Shown: piece by piece, positions 1 through 8,399 of the stretch
How the letters are laid out: each line of letters begins with the position of its first letter
Position numbering within the stretch: the first letter of the stretch is position 1
Source: Parcubacteria group bacterium
GTDB taxonomy: Bacteria; Patescibacteriota; Minisyncoccia; Phycocordibacterales; GCA-002724975
NCBI GenBank assembly: GCA_002724975.1
Contig: PBQF01000083.1
Coordinates: forward strand, 1-18,491
Reading direction: 5' to 3'
Length of the DNA: 18,491 bases
Translations under genes and position numbers: made by a program
Notes under the pieces: generated by a model
Database searches by the model: none
What the model saw: the letters and a program-made list of their open reading frames with translations, nothing else
What the model was told of the DNA's origin: nothing

Positions 1-766
1 TAAATCAAATCCTAACTTTTTTAAATATTGATCGCAGCTATTTTTTTGTTTTACAAATTTTTCATTAACTTCTATTAATAATTCCTTAGTATTCAACAAC
101 ACTTTTTCTCCACCTTTCAGTATTAAATATTCTATACCATCAACATCTATTTTTATATACTCTGGTTGGGGTATCTTTAATAAATTTTTTGCATCATTCA
201 TAGATATACCTAATGTAGAAAATTGAAAAACTTTTTTTAGATCTTTTCCGTCATGTCCATAACTTTGGCCAAAAGTTGTTAAGGCGCCACCCCATTCTGC
301 AGAAGAAAAATTTAAAGTATTCTGTGATATTATTTCTGTTAATGGATTTGAAATTACAACAATTTTTTCAACAAGTTTATTTAGAAAAACATTTTTTCCT
401 AACCATTCAAGATTAAAAATGGATGGTTCAAAAGCATATACCTTACATTCTCTAACTTTTTGCGGCATAGCAACTATAAAGCCCAATATTAGCACCAATA
501 TCCCAAAAAGTAGTTTTTTTTTCAAACTTGTCTATCCAATTTAAAGTCTCTGGTTCTTTTGTGCTAAATGTTTCAATTCTATAGTAACTAAGTCTATTGG
601 GTACATAAAATTTAAGTTTTAAACCTTTGTAAACAATAACTTTTTTATAACTTAAAATACTTCTATCTAATTCTTCAAGAAAGAATCGACCTATATTAAT
701 TTTACCTAAAAAGATAACGAAAAATTTTATAATTATTCTAATTATTTTTTTTAAATTTTTTTTCAT
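1..766 (-). pseudogene. FkbM-family methyltransferase, frameshifted and cut by window edge
   Basis: FkbM-type enzymes are SAM-dependent methyltransferases, often acting on sugar hydroxyls. The first frame (766 to 452) begins with ATG and ends in a SAM-binding motif, FWDIGANIGLY (residues 87-97), before hitting a TAG. Reading resumes in another frame just before that stop (KVRECKVYAFEPS) and stays open to position 1. This second frame includes the DVDGIE motif typical of FkbM proteins and a plausible LLIEVNE strand. The switch falls at a run of five A (T at 457-461 on the plus strand); removing one A, or adding two, restores one continuous protein. The 3' end lies outside the window. The start overlaps the upstream SDR gene by 29 bases. 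It may be a true pseudogene, a phase-variable gene or a sequencing error; the family call is fairly secure, the state of the gene is not. Confidence 0.8.
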
Positions 767-1631
767 TGTTTTCTTTTTTTATATCACTTATTAAGTGTAA
801 TAACCCATCATAAAAATTTATAGTTGACTTAAACACAAATCTTTTTCCTTTGAGAGGTTTATAATTAAATGGATTAACGATATAGTGGCCTGTGTATTTT
901 TTGTTTTCAAAATTAATTTTTTTTGAAATATTTAATAAATAAGCAAGTTTTTTTAGAAAAATAGATGCTTTAATCTTACCTTTACCAGTTAAAATAATAC
1001 TTTTATTTTTATATTTATTTTTTAAAATATCAACACAAGCTTTGGCGGCATCAGTAACGTGTATATATTTTCTAATTGATTTCTTGCTTCCGTAATAATT
1101 TACCTTGCCTGTTAGAATTGCACTTTTAACAACTTTTTTTACTCCATTCGTATCGTCAGAACGTTGGCCATATAATGATCCAAATCGAAGAATTGTGTAA
1201 TTCAATCCATAAATTTTCTTATATTCATCTACATAATCTTCCGCTGCTTTTTTGCTGCTTCGATAAAAACTACCATCGGCACTATTGACATAAATAGTAC
1301 TAGCATGAATAAACCTTTTAATATTATGTTTACGACTTAGTTCGAGAGCATGAACCGTGCCAAGTATATTAATATTTACCGTATTTAAAGGATTTTTTAT
1401 AGCTTGGTTTATATCTCCCAGTGCAGCAAAGTGAAACACAATATCTGAACCTATAATTGCATTTTCAAGTGCTTTAACATTTAAAATATCCCCGATTCTC
1501 ATTTCTTGGTCAGGCCTAATCCATTTTGATTTTTTCTTATCAAAAATTATTACTTTATGTCCTTCTCGACTAAGTGCATCAGCAACATGCGAGCCCAAAA
1601 AACCACTTCCTCCTGTGATTGTAATTTTCAT
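738..1631 (-). CDS. NAD-dependent epimerase/dehydratase (extended SDR)
   Basis: Extended short-chain dehydrogenase/reductase of 297 residues that probably modifies a nucleotide sugar in the cytoplasm. It opens with the NAD-binding motif TGGSGFLGS (residues 6-14). The catalytic Tyr-Lys pair is Y123 and K127 (YRSSK), preceded by HASTIY (109-114). The ST-I-Y region lacks the Asp-Glu pair seen in many 4,6-dehydratases (TDEVYG type), so an epimerase or 4-reductase fits better. The C-terminal third is lysine-rich and variable, where substrate specificity normally resides. It lies 21 bases after the putative glycosyltransferase and its last 29 bases overlap the FkbM gene, which suggests one transcript. 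It could be the counterpart of PtmA-like SDRs of Campylobacter glycan loci, but similarity alone does not show that. Confidence 0.85.
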   Translation of the reverse strand: MKITITGGSGFLGSHVADALSREGHKVIIFDKKKSKWIRPDQEMRIGDILNVKALENAIIGSDIVFHFAALGDINQAIKNPLNTVNINILGTVHALELSRKHNIKRFIHASTIYVNSADGSFYRSSKKAAEDYVDEYKKIYGLNYTILRFGSLYGQRSDDTNGVKKVVKSAILTGKVNYYGSKKSIRKYIHVTDAAKACVDILKNKYKNKSIILTGKGKIKASIFLKKLAYLLNISKKINFENKKYTGHYIVNPFNYKPLKGKRFVFKSTINFYDGLLHLISDIKKENNEKKFKKNN

Positions 1632-1652
1632 ATTTAAAATTTAGTAAGTGAA

Positions 1653-2810
1653 TTATTTTACAAATTGTTTACTTTTAATATATTTGGTAAAAATCTCCCA
1701 TGAAGGGATATCTGGAGAGTTAGGTGTTTTCAAATATTGATCCAGATAATTTTTATACTTGTGTTCATCAATCTTTAATAGAAGTTGAAGATTGAGCGAA
1801 TTATTTAAATCATCATCCATGTTAAGAACTTTACTATTTATGGTTTTAGCTAGATAATTTATTCTAGGACCAATCCAAGATTTTTTTAATTTTTGTGATG
1901 TTAAAAAAATTGCAGGTTTTTTGAATAAAATTGCATACGAAATTGATGTGCTTGCGTGTAATAAAACTACATTTGAGTTTTTAACAAGCTCTGCTGTATC
2001 TCCAATAGAATAATCAAAATCTTGTAATAAATTTTTTAAATTATTATTGTGAGATTTTGGGTGGATAGCAAATTTTACTTTAAGATTAGTTTCCATTTCA
2101 AATTTTTTTAAAAATTTTAGTAAAATAGAATAATACTGAAATTGACTATGTGGTGGACCAAAATCAATATTAAAAATATAATCTGGATGTGAAACCAAAT
2201 CCTCATCTAAAAATACGGCATAATTAGCTGTTTTGTTTTCTGGTTTATCTTTAAGTTTTAAATAAACGTCATAATCCATAGAGTGACCAGATATTTTTTC
2301 TTTAATTCTTGAGTTTTTTGAAGATGCAAGGCCACCTGCAAACAAAATATCGGGAAGTTGAGCTTTTTTTAGATTATAATATCTTTGTTGAAAAAATTTA
2401 AAAATTTTTTTAGGTGGAACATTAAAATTAATTAAGTATCTTAAAAAGTGAAAAATATTCTTTTTTGTCAAAGGTAATAAATTTAAATCTGGGCTTACAA
2501 AAAAACTGTTCCTTTTTCTTAACTGCTCTCTAACCCAATTTATTTTTTTACTTTGTTCAAAACAATCTAAAACAATCAAAGAATCTTTTTCTGTATCAAA
2601 TGCTAAAAAATCATCCTTACAACTAATACTTATGTGTTCTTCACATTGATATGTTATGTTAGATTTATCTTTCAATAATTCTGGATAAATCCAAGCTGTA
2701 AAATTAAGAATTTTCAAAGAAAAATTTTTTTTCAGAAATTCAATTCCATAACGATCGTAATCCCTTTTTGAGAATGCACCGGGTGGGCACAAAATTATTA
2801 ATTTTTCCAT
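1653..2810 (-). CDS. Putative GT-B glycosyltransferase, candidate nonulosonate transferase
   Basis: A 385-residue cytoplasmic-looking protein without signal peptide or clear membrane segments. I do not recognise an exact family. The layout resembles GT-B surface-carbohydrate transferases: an N-terminal Rossmann-like strand ending LIILCPPGAF, an acidic LDEDLVSHPD stretch (201-210), then FAIHPKSH (HP at 250-251), then LLHASTSISYAILFKKPAIFL (ST-S at 287-289, followed by the usual KPA turn). An HP motif followed by a Ser/Thr-rich motif is also the order in bacterial sialyltransferase families GT38 and GT52, so transfer of the CMP-nonulosonate made by this locus is a reasonable inference. A TTG lies directly before the ATG at 2810; I chose the ATG. 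The gene sits 30 bases after the ptmE-like gene. Confidence is high that it is a gene, moderate that it is a glycosyltransferase, low for the donor. Confidence 0.65.
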   Translation of the reverse strand: MEKLIILCPPGAFSKRDYDRYGIEFLKKNFSLKILNFTAWIYPELLKDKSNITYQCEEHISISCKDDFLAFDTEKDSLIVLDCFEQSKKINWVREQLRKRNSFFVSPDLNLLPLTKKNIFHFLRYLINFNVPPKKIFKFFQQRYYNLKKAQLPDILFAGGLASSKNSRIKEKISGHSMDYDVYLKLKDKPENKTANYAVFLDEDLVSHPDYIFNIDFGPPHSQFQYYSILLKFLKKFEMETNLKVKFAIHPKSHNNNLKNLLQDFDYSIGDTAELVKNSNVVLLHASTSISYAILFKKPAIFLTSQKLKKSWIGPRINYLAKTINSKVLNMDDDLNNSLNLQLLLKIDEHKYKNYLDQYLKTPNSPDIPSWEIFTKYIKSKQFVK

Positions 2811-2840
2811 CAAATGTATGATTAGCGATACTAATATTTG

Positions 2841-3899
2841 TTAGACCTCAGTTTTTTTCAGATGATTTTTATACTCTGTCCATTGACCAACATCAGCCCA
2901 TGAATCTTTATCCACAGGATATATTCCAATTTTCATTTTTCTTTTTTTTGCTTTTTTAATAAGACTGGTCATATCAAATTTTTTTTTACTTGGTATCAAT
3001 TTAATAATTTTCTTGGATAAAACGTAAATTCCAGTATTTATTAATAAATTAAATTTTGGTTTTTCTGCAATTGATTTAAAATTTTTGTCCTTATCCAATT
3101 CACAAACACCATAGGATACGCTGTTCTCTTTTTTTGCTGCTACTAAAGTAACTTGATATTTATTTCTCTTATGAAAATTAAAAAGGTTAACATAATCGGT
3201 GTTTAAAAGAACATCACAATTTGTCAAGAAAAAATCCGAATTTATCTTATCCTTAATTAGTTTTATACCACCAGCTGTACCTAATGGTTTATTTTCTTCA
3301 ATTAGATTTATCGTATAATCGGTATTCATCCCTTGAAAAAAAGATTTCAATATTTTTGCCTTGTGATTGATAGTTACATAAAATCGATTAATTCCTTGGT
3401 TGTGAAATTTATTAATTATGTTCTCTATAACTGTTTGGTTTTCAATTGGCAGAAGTGGTTTAGGTAAAATATCAGAAAAGGGGGCTAATCTTGTACCTTT
3501 TCCACCGGCCATAATAATAAGCGGAATATCATTAAGTTGATTTTTTAAATTTTTATTTTTGCCCTTATATATTTGTTCCCATGTAACACAATCAATGACT
3601 TCCTTCTTCTTATTAACGATGGGCAATAAATACAATTTTTCATCATTCATAATTTTTTTAACTTGATTCATTGAAAACCTATCTTTCTCTAGCAAATATG
3701 GTGTTTTGAAATAACACTTCACAATACTGGCATTATATTTAAGACCGCTCAGTATTCCTCTTCTGATATCTCCATCGCTGAGCGTTCCAAGTAATTTTCT
3801 ATTTTTTCCTACGACAATTAATGATTTCATTGCAGTTTTCTGCAAAATTTTCATTGCACGTACTATTGAAATAGTCGGCGTAACCAAAAACTTTTTCAT
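2841..3899 (-). CDS. ptmE: CBS-domain nucleotidyltransferase, PtmE-like
   Basis: Residues 1-120 form two CBS repeats (SLIVVGKNRKLLGTLSDGDI and LLPIVNKKKEVIDCVTW). Residues 125-350 form a sugar-1-phosphate nucleotidyltransferase with the NTP-binding loop MAGGKGTRLAP (130-140), LPKPLLP (145-151), the metal-site Asp in FFLTNCDVLL and a final DSWADVGQW. This two-part architecture matches PtmE, which makes GDP-glucosamine from GlcN-1-P and GTP at the start of Campylobacter jejuni legionaminic acid synthesis. The locus carries several later Leg-type enzymes, which supports the same role, although substrate and nucleotide cannot be read from sequence. CBS domains commonly bind adenine nucleotides and may gate the activity. 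It starts with ATG 18 bases after the methyltransferase stop. A generic glucose- or mannose-1-phosphate nucleotidyltransferase is the alternative. Confidence 0.8.
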   Translation of the reverse strand: MKKFLVTPTISIVRAMKILQKTAMKSLIVVGKNRKLLGTLSDGDIRRGILSGLKYNASIVKCYFKTPYLLEKDRFSMNQVKKIMNDEKLYLLPIVNKKKEVIDCVTWEQIYKGKNKNLKNQLNDIPLIIMAGGKGTRLAPFSDILPKPLLPIENQTVIENIINKFHNQGINRFYVTINHKAKILKSFFQGMNTDYTINLIEENKPLGTAGGIKLIKDKINSDFFLTNCDVLLNTDYVNLFNFHKRNKYQVTLVAAKKENSVSYGVCELDKDKNFKSIAEKPKFNLLINTGIYVLSKKIIKLIPSKKKFDMTSLIKKAKKRKMKIGIYPVDKDSWADVGQWTEYKNHLKKTEV

Positions 3900-3917
3900 A
3901 AAGGCAACATTAAATAA

Positions 3918-4955
3918 TTAAATTTTTTGACATAATAATCTTATATGACCTGAGCCAAATTTTACTTTAAAGAGTTTATCTTTTGAAAAATAAAAATCCC
4001 AATCAGTTTTTTCACCACCTTGTAGAGGTTCAAAATTTCCAAAACCATATCCCTTTAGTCTTTTTTTAAATTTTGTCCACGTTGTTTGTCTATATTTAGC
4101 GTTAAGCATATCTGATAACATGTAAATTTTATTATTTGTAACACCCATGTCTCTTATGACTTTTACAACAAAAGCATCTTCTATATTTTTTAAGATATTT
4201 TGACAATGATCAAAAACTAAATCTCTGACCCCTCCACCTCCAGAAGTAAGTATGAAAAAATAACCACCTTTTTTTAGGACGCGGTAAACTTCCTTGTAGG
4301 CTTTATTTTCATTATCCAAATGATGAAAGACTCCGTTTTGAATGGCAAAATCAAATGAATTAGATTTTACCGGCGCTTTGTAAACTGTTGCATATGTAAA
4401 CTTCACTTTCTTTTTATTTATTTTAAGTTTATTTCTTGCCTTTCTTGCATAAGCTATACTTTTTCTACCAAAATCAATTCCTTGGCAAAACTTTGCACCT
4501 TTCAAATGCATCGCCATTAAAAATTGTCCATGACCACATCCAAAATCTATACAATTTTTATTCTTAAAATATTTTTGCAAATTATTTATTTTGATTCTAG
4601 CTAAATAATTTTTTAACCTATTTTTAATAAACTGCTTGTGATCAAAATGAGTCCACAACTTTTGAAACAAATCCTTGTGATTCTTTTCTCTCTTAAAGTT
4701 TTGATAATCTATTTTTTTTCTACCGTCAAAAAATCTCATATTAGATAAATTGTTTAACCTTTTTATAATTTCATCTAGATAGTTGTTAGTTATGGTAATT
4801 GGATTTTTTTTATAATTTCTGTCAAGCAGAATATTTTCAACCCTTAAAATTAAAAAAATAAATTCTCTTATTAAAAATTCATAATTAAATCTTGTTTTGG
4901 GAATTTTTTTTACAATTTTTTTAATTTGGAAAAATTTATTTTTTAATGTTTTCAT
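3918..4955 (-). CDS. Class I SAM-dependent methyltransferase
   Basis: A 345-residue protein with an N-terminal extension of about 130 residues and a C-terminal Rossmann methyltransferase domain. Motif I is CIDFGCGHGQF (135-145). It is followed by an acidic strand (CQGIDFG), a motif with FAIQNGVFHHL, and YRVLKKGGYFFI, all in the order of Methyltransf_11/25-type enzymes. The N-terminal part has no recognised fold and contains a hydrophobic stretch, FLIREFIFLILRVENILL (27-44), which may be a helix touching the membrane or a partner. It lies between the sugar amidotransferase (14-base gap) and the ptmE-like gene (18-base gap), so it probably methylates the sugar or glycan made here. O-methyl or N-methyl groups occur on some legionaminic-type sugars. 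The target is inference. Confidence 0.82.
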   Translation of the reverse strand: MKTLKNKFFQIKKIVKKIPKTRFNYEFLIREFIFLILRVENILLDRNYKKNPITITNNYLDEIIKRLNNLSNMRFFDGRKKIDYQNFKREKNHKDLFQKLWTHFDHKQFIKNRLKNYLARIKINNLQKYFKNKNCIDFGCGHGQFLMAMHLKGAKFCQGIDFGRKSIAYARKARNKLKINKKKVKFTYATVYKAPVKSNSFDFAIQNGVFHHLDNENKAYKEVYRVLKKGGYFFILTSGGGGVRDLVFDHCQNILKNIEDAFVVKVIRDMGVTNNKIYMLSDMLNAKYRQTTWTKFKKRLKGYGFGNFEPLQGGEKTDWDFYFSKDKLFKVKFGSGHIRLLCQKI

Positions 4956-4969
4956 TTAAATGTTTTTAT

Positions 4970-6160
4970 TTATTTCACAATATATTTTAAATTCCATTTA
5001 TGACCTCTTTTTTCCCATACATTTGAAAGATTCCTATAAAAATCAATTACTTCGAAAAAAAAATCTTCATTTATATTCAAATAATCTAAATACCATTGAA
5101 AATACTTTTTGGGAAATTCTCCATCATAAAGTTGAACCAATCTTACACCTTCATCTCTAGTGATATGATACATTCTTATATCTTGCTGAGCATCTCGGGA
5201 AGCTCTGCCTAACCCAAACTTAATGTAGGACAAATAGAAAGATAGGCCATCTAATTTATCGTCCAAACTTGCATATTTTGTATAGGAGCCCTCAGATCTT
5301 CCAAAATCATTGGCCCTAAAATCGGTGAATTTACATCCGTAATAATAATTTTCCTGAGGTATCCATTTTTTGAAGTAAGAAAACCAGTGCATCTCAATTT
5401 TCTTTTCTGAAATAATATTGGCGTCAGGTGCTTTATAATATTTAAAATATTCAGATTTAGTTTCGTCCTTTTTGAAAAAACCTCGTTGATAACCAATATC
5501 AACCATTTTACCTACGGTAGTGCCTTTAAAATAAAACTCTTGCCAATCATCAGGTGACTCATGGCTTTGATATTTGTATTTTGTGGAACCTCCGTATTCT
5601 AATTCTCCATTTTCTCCATACATAATTAGACTTATATTTAATTGATTAGCAATATGATAAGGAAAGGCTTTTTGTCCATAAATAAATGGGGCAAACGGTT
5701 GTCCAAGATATTCAAATCCTAATGTGCATAATTTTCTATGAATTACTCCATCATGAATTGAAGCAATTGTATAATAACCAGATTTAGTAAAAGCTTCTAA
5801 ATTTTTTCTTCCTATATAGCTCCATTCTGCTGGTGCCCAGGTAACACAAACTGGCGTCATACCATATTTATGTTTAAGTTGATGGGCTACGAAAGCGCTA
5901 TCTTTTCCACCACTGCTTGGAACGACTATATCAAATTCACCATTGGATTTTCTGTGTTTGTCTAGTAAATCTTTAAGTTCCTTCTCTCTAATTTTCCAGT
6001 CAATTTTATAATTTTTTTCATATGACCATACACATGCCGAACAAATACCATCGGAGTTAATATCTGTTCTCGGTCTTTGATTTGAAACTACACAGTTTTT
6101 GCAAAATTTTATTTTTTTTGGTAGTTTTCCAATTTGCTTATCAAGTGTTATGAGAGTCAT
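4970..6160 (-). CDS. pseA: N-acetyl sugar amidotransferase (PseA/WbuX/WbpG family)
   Basis: Enzymes of this family use ATP and ammonia to convert an N-acetyl group on a sugar to an acetamidino (amidine) group. The protein has two CxxC pairs (C20/C23 and C40/C43), as in zinc-binding N-termini of the family, and the PP-loop ATP-binding motif SSGGKDSA (82-89). Further family-like stretches are MYGENGELEYGG and FTDFRANDFGRSEGSYTKY. The frame is open about 100 bases upstream, but I chose the ATG at 6160. It makes a four-base ATGA overlap with the hisH-like stop and gives a normal 396-residue length. HisH-like and HisF-like genes lie directly upstream, the classic ammonia-supplying partners. The substrate is probably the nonulosonate made by the neuB operon. 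Among the most secure calls here. Confidence 0.92.
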   Translation of the reverse strand: MTLITLDKQIGKLPKKIKFCKNCVVSNQRPRTDINSDGICSACVWSYEKNYKIDWKIREKELKDLLDKHRKSNGEFDIVVPSSGGKDSAFVAHQLKHKYGMTPVCVTWAPAEWSYIGRKNLEAFTKSGYYTIASIHDGVIHRKLCTLGFEYLGQPFAPFIYGQKAFPYHIANQLNISLIMYGENGELEYGGSTKYKYQSHESPDDWQEFYFKGTTVGKMVDIGYQRGFFKKDETKSEYFKYYKAPDANIISEKKIEMHWFSYFKKWIPQENYYYGCKFTDFRANDFGRSEGSYTKYASLDDKLDGLSFYLSYIKFGLGRASRDAQQDIRMYHITRDEGVRLVQLYDGEFPKKYFQWYLDYLNINEDFFFEVIDFYRNLSNVWEKRGHKWNLKYIVK

Positions 6161-6798
6161 TTTTCTAAAAAATAATTTAGTATAGATAAACCTTTCTTGC
6201 CACTTAATTCTGGATGAAATTGTGTTCCCAAAATATTCTCGCTCTCTAGTAGCGAACAAATTTTATTTAAGCCCAAACTTGAATATCCTGAAATATACTT
6301 TTGTTTTTTAAATTTTATAAAATAAGAATGTACAAAATAAAAAAAATTGTTTCCTTTATTAAATAGATTTTTTAGTTTTGTTTTTTTTATATTTGGATTT
6401 AAAAAAACCTCATTCCAACCCATATGAGGAATATTTATAAAATTATCCTTATTGCTTTTTAAAATTTTACAATCACCTTTGAATAAAGCTAATCCTTTAG
6501 AGTATATATTTTCATCTGAGGACTCGAATAACAACTGCATTCCTAAACATATTCCAAATATGTATTTTTTTTTTATTTTACAATGTTCATAAATTTGGTC
6601 AGTCAATTTTTTTTTAACCAAATAGTTCATCGTAGAATTGTAAGCTCCCAAGCCTGGCAAAATTATTTTATCTGATTTTTTTATTTCTTTTATATCTGAA
6701 GTAACTTTGACATCTGCATTCAAGTATTTGCATGCATTAACTATGTTACCTAGGTTATTTACGCGTGAGTCAATGATCGTAACTCTTTTATTTTTCAT
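6157..6798 (-). CDS. hisH: HisH-like glutamine amidotransferase subunit
   Basis: Class I glutamine amidotransferase of 213 residues that releases ammonia from glutamine. The nucleophile is C84 in GICLGMQ, and the other triad members are H195 and E197 in FHPE. The oxyanion-side motif ILPGLGAY (46-53) is also present. The neighbours are a divergent HisF and a PseA-type enzyme rather than histidine-biosynthesis genes. It is therefore almost certainly the specialised paralogue (often called HisH2 or WbuY) that feeds ammonia to sugar amidination. It overlaps the hisF-like gene by 11 bases and the pseA-like gene by four, so translation of all three is probably coupled. Confidence 0.93.
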   Translation of the reverse strand: MKNKRVTIIDSRVNNLGNIVNACKYLNADVKVTSDIKEIKKSDKIILPGLGAYNSTMNYLVKKKLTDQIYEHCKIKKKYIFGICLGMQLLFESSDENIYSKGLALFKGDCKILKSNKDNFINIPHMGWNEVFLNPNIKKTKLKNLFNKGNNFFYFVHSYFIKFKKQKYISGYSSLGLNKICSLLESENILGTQFHPELSGKKGLSILNYFLEK

Positions 6799-7711
6799 CA
6801 GTTACCCTAATGTTAATATTCTTGGATATTAATTTTTTTTTGACTTGAGTAATGCTCGCTGGTTTTACATAAAAGTATTTTACATCTCCATAACCATTGT
6901 TGATAAACTCATAATTACCAATATCAATATTTTTCCCACATCTAAGTTTGTTAAAATTTTTGAATGGATTGATATCAAAATTATTATAGTAATAATAATG
7001 AAATAAAGATGCAGCACAAACAGCATCGACGTTAGTTGTGATAAAAATTTTTTCTACATCATTAATGGATCCTATTCCTCCTGAATAAATTAAAGGAACT
7101 TTGACTATATTATCTATCTCGTTAATTATATCTAAATCAGGACCCTTACCGAGACCATCAAGATTTATCATTGTGATAATTATTTCACCAGCGCCCAGAT
7201 CCTGCACTTGCTTTATCCAATCTATGAAATTTTTATCTGTTTTTTCTTTACCATTTTTGATCCATAACTCTCTAACCTTTTGATTGCTTGAATAATCAAA
7301 ATACGAGTTTACTTCTATTGATGATACTACTGATTGAGATCCAAACTCTTTAGCAGCATTTTCTAGAATTTTTACATCGTTTATTGCACCAGTATTTATT
7401 GCTACTTTGTCTGCGCCACAATCAAATATTTTTTTAATCTGGTCTAACTTTGTGATACCCCCTGCAACTGTAAAGGGAATAAATGTATTATTAGAAATTT
7501 TCTTAATTTGATCATATTTTGGCTCCACCAAATAAAGGCTGGCAATTACATCTTGATATATCAATTCGTCAATTCCCTCTTCATAGTATTTAGTTGAAAA
7601 GTTATGTGCCAAACCTAAGCTTCTGAGTCCATCAAACATAACTCCTTTAATTAAATTAGGTCCTTTTAATTCTAGTTTTGAAATTATTCTTTTTTTTAAT
7701 TTTTTAGTCAT
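6788..7711 (-). CDS. hisF: Divergent HisF-like subunit with altered catalytic residues and an insertion
   Basis: TIM-barrel protein of the HisF family, 307 residues against about 250 for histidine-pathway HisF. Conserved elements include GVMFDGLRSLG, IDELIYQDV, PFTVAGGI and LIYSGGIGS. My hand alignment to Thermotoga HisF places E14 (in ISKLELKG) at catalytic Asp11 and E133 (in SSIEVN) at Asp130, so both cyclase aspartates are Glu. About 45 extra residues (roughly 240-286) lie between SLFHYY and the terminal helix ending KNINIR. These traits fit the non-histidine paralogue (HisF2/WbuZ) that channels ammonia from HisH to the PseA-type enzyme. It starts at ATG 7711, 18 bases after neuA, and overlaps hisH by 11 bases. 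The inserted segment has no function I can assign. Confidence 0.9.
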   Translation of the reverse strand: MTKKLKKRIISKLELKGPNLIKGVMFDGLRSLGLAHNFSTKYYEEGIDELIYQDVIASLYLVEPKYDQIKKISNNTFIPFTVAGGITKLDQIKKIFDCGADKVAINTGAINDVKILENAAKEFGSQSVVSSIEVNSYFDYSSNQKVRELWIKNGKEKTDKNFIDWIKQVQDLGAGEIIITMINLDGLGKGPDLDIINEIDNIVKVPLIYSGGIGSINDVEKIFITTNVDAVCAASLFHYYYYNNFDINPFKNFNKLRCGKNIDIGNYEFINNGYGDVKYFYVKPASITQVKKKLISKNINIRVTDEK

Positions 7712-7729
7712 AAATTTTAAAGTTAGAAA

Positions 7730-8395
7730 TTAAACAGATAAAAAGCTTCTAGCTACCTTTAGATCCCAAAAATGATCTATATCTAAATATTCTTTTGGTG
7801 AATTAATGATCAACGGAACTGATTTATTGTTAAAAAACGATTTAGTTTTTCTTAAATCTTTTGCGGATATTAAATAAAGTACTCCATTTACATAATAAGT
7901 CATTAGTTCTTGTTTTCTTTGCTTAAATAAACGAACTAAATAACCTTTCGAAATTTTATAAGTGAGAAATGGATTGTGTCTGGATTTGGACACGCCAAGT
8001 ACAGGCTTATAGAAATTTTTTTTAAATAAATTAATTCCTGTTTTAATAGTTTTTTTCATCCTAAAAGGTGAGGTTGGTTGAAGTAATAAAACTCCATCTA
8101 CCTTTTGAAAATTGTTTTCATACCAATTCAATGCATGAAGAACTACATCAACTGATTTAGATTTGTTTGTAGATAAATTTTTTGGTCTTAACCATGGGGT
8201 TAGAACTTTTAATTTTTTTGATATTTTTAATATTTCCTTATCATCTGTAGAAACTAAAATATCACAAATTTCTTTTATATTTTTTGCAGCTTTTATCGAC
8301 CAAACAAACAAAGGTAGTTTCCCAAGTTTTATTTTGTTCTTATTTGGTAATCTTTTTGAATTCTTGCGTGCAGTAATAACAGCCAATATTTTCAT
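7730..8395 (-). CDS. neuA: CMP-nonulosonate cytidylyltransferase (NeuA/LegF type)
   Basis: Activates a nonulosonic acid with CTP to CMP-sugar, the donor for transfer. The nucleotide-binding motif ITARKNSKRLPNKN is at residues 7-20, followed by ILVSTDDKEI (46-55), LLLQPTSPFR (103-112) and YLDIDHFWDL near the C-terminus with the metal-site Asp pair. Length is 221 residues, usual for this family. The frame is open 81 bases upstream inside neuB, but the ATG at 8395 places the P-loop normally and lies four bases after the neuB stop. The family's usual Gly in the loop (RGGSK) is Lys-Asn here, a mild divergence. This is a complete gene, unlike the neuA fragment near 17.3 kb. Confidence 0.93.
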   Translation of the reverse strand: MKILAVITARKNSKRLPNKNKIKLGKLPLFVWSIKAAKNIKEICDILVSTDDKEILKISKKLKVLTPWLRPKNLSTNKSKSVDVVLHALNWYENNFQKVDGVLLLQPTSPFRMKKTIKTGINLFKKNFYKPVLGVSKSRHNPFLTYKISKGYLVRLFKQRKQELMTYYVNGVLYLISAKDLRKTKSFFNNKSVPLIINSPKEYLDIDHFWDLKVARSFLSV

Positions 8396-8399
8396 TTTT

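Noticed and set aside
4960..5160. Plus-strand ORF of 66 codons
   Set aside because: It lies entirely antisense to the well-supported sugar amidotransferase gene and shows no family motif. Other plus-strand frames in the window (for example 7101-7283, 12980-13381, 16545-16859) are rejected for the same reason.
6161..6259. Upstream extension of the pseA-like reading frame
   Set aside because: It is antiphase to the conserved FHPE end of the hisH-like gene on the same strand; the ATG at 6160 gives a four-base overlap and a normal length.
6157..7711. Histidine biosynthesis operon
   Set aside because: No other his genes are nearby, the HisF catalytic residues are changed, and the adjacent PseA-type gene gives a better explanation.
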